Below are positions 6,592 to 6,637 of a stretch of 6,637 nucleotides of DNA, in pieces (the stretch's first letter is position 1; every line of letters begins with the position of its first letter). The position numbers and the translations under genes are program-made. The stretch covers positions 1 to 6,637 of the forward strand of contig JAMOUE010000336.1 of NCBI GenBank assembly GCA_027068235.1, in the 5' to 3' direction. The notes below the pieces were generated by a model, which worked only from the letters and a program-made list of their open reading frames with translations, made no database searches and was not told the DNA's origin. This DNA is from Deltaproteobacteria bacterium (GTDB taxonomy: Bacteria; Desulfobacterota; Dissulfuribacteria; Dissulfuribacterales; QOAL01).

Positions 6592-6637
6592 ATGAAGAGA
6601 TCTCATTTGATAGTGGCGGGGTTAGTAATTTGGTTAA
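6592..6637 (+). CDS. Start of a protein with an N-terminal signal or membrane segment (partial)
   Basis: Only 15 codons are inside the window: MKRSHLIVAGLVIWL, cut off at the right edge. Two basic residues (Lys2, Arg3) are followed by a hydrophobic run (LIVAGLVIWL), the pattern of a Sec signal peptide n- and h-region or of an N-terminal membrane anchor. The product is therefore probably exported or membrane-bound. The reading is backed by a full AGGAGG four bases upstream and a promoter candidate at 6510-6539. The protein family cannot be named. It is likely its own transcription unit, separated from the SNF2 gene by terminator-like hairpins. Confidence 0.65.
   Translation, partial: MKRSHLIVAGLVIWL

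Overview
The window holds three complete plus-strand genes, the first codons of a fourth, and copies of a palindromic intergenic repeat on both sides of the three-gene block. Base composition is moderately AT-rich by eye. The gene set is ordinary for a Gram-negative-type bacterium, possibly Desulfobacterota-like. That guess rests on general gene style only and is low confidence.

Layout: (1) Bases 1-156 are a nested, imperfect palindromic repeat with no gene, followed by a short promoter-like stretch. (2) 235-2004 encodes a YgiQ-type (UPF0313) radical SAM protein. (3) 1991-2998 encodes a tRNA-dihydrouridine synthase whose start lies inside the end of ygiQ (14-nt overlap), so the two form a translationally coupled pair. 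(4) 2999-3163 is an AT-rich gap with a perfect TATAAT box. (5) 3164-6367 encodes a 1067-residue SWIM zinc-finger/SNF2 helicase-like ATPase. (6) 6340-6439 carries two hairpin-plus-T-run terminator candidates. The second is built from a partial copy of the left repeat. (7) 6440-6591 is a regulatory region with a promoter, a 15-bp palindrome over its -10 box and a strong Shine-Dalgarno. It leads into a gene at 6592 whose 15 visible residues look like a signal peptide or membrane anchor.

Functionally, ygiQ and dus form a small operon of redox or RNA-modification type enzymes. The YgiQ reaction is unknown; Dus reduces uridines in tRNA. The SNF2 gene appears to be a separate unit with its own promoter and terminator(s). 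Nothing links these genes into a recognisable defence or mobile system. The most unusual elements are the repeat pair flanking the block, the glycine next to the catalytic cysteine of the Dus protein, and the dense regulatory region before the last, truncated gene.
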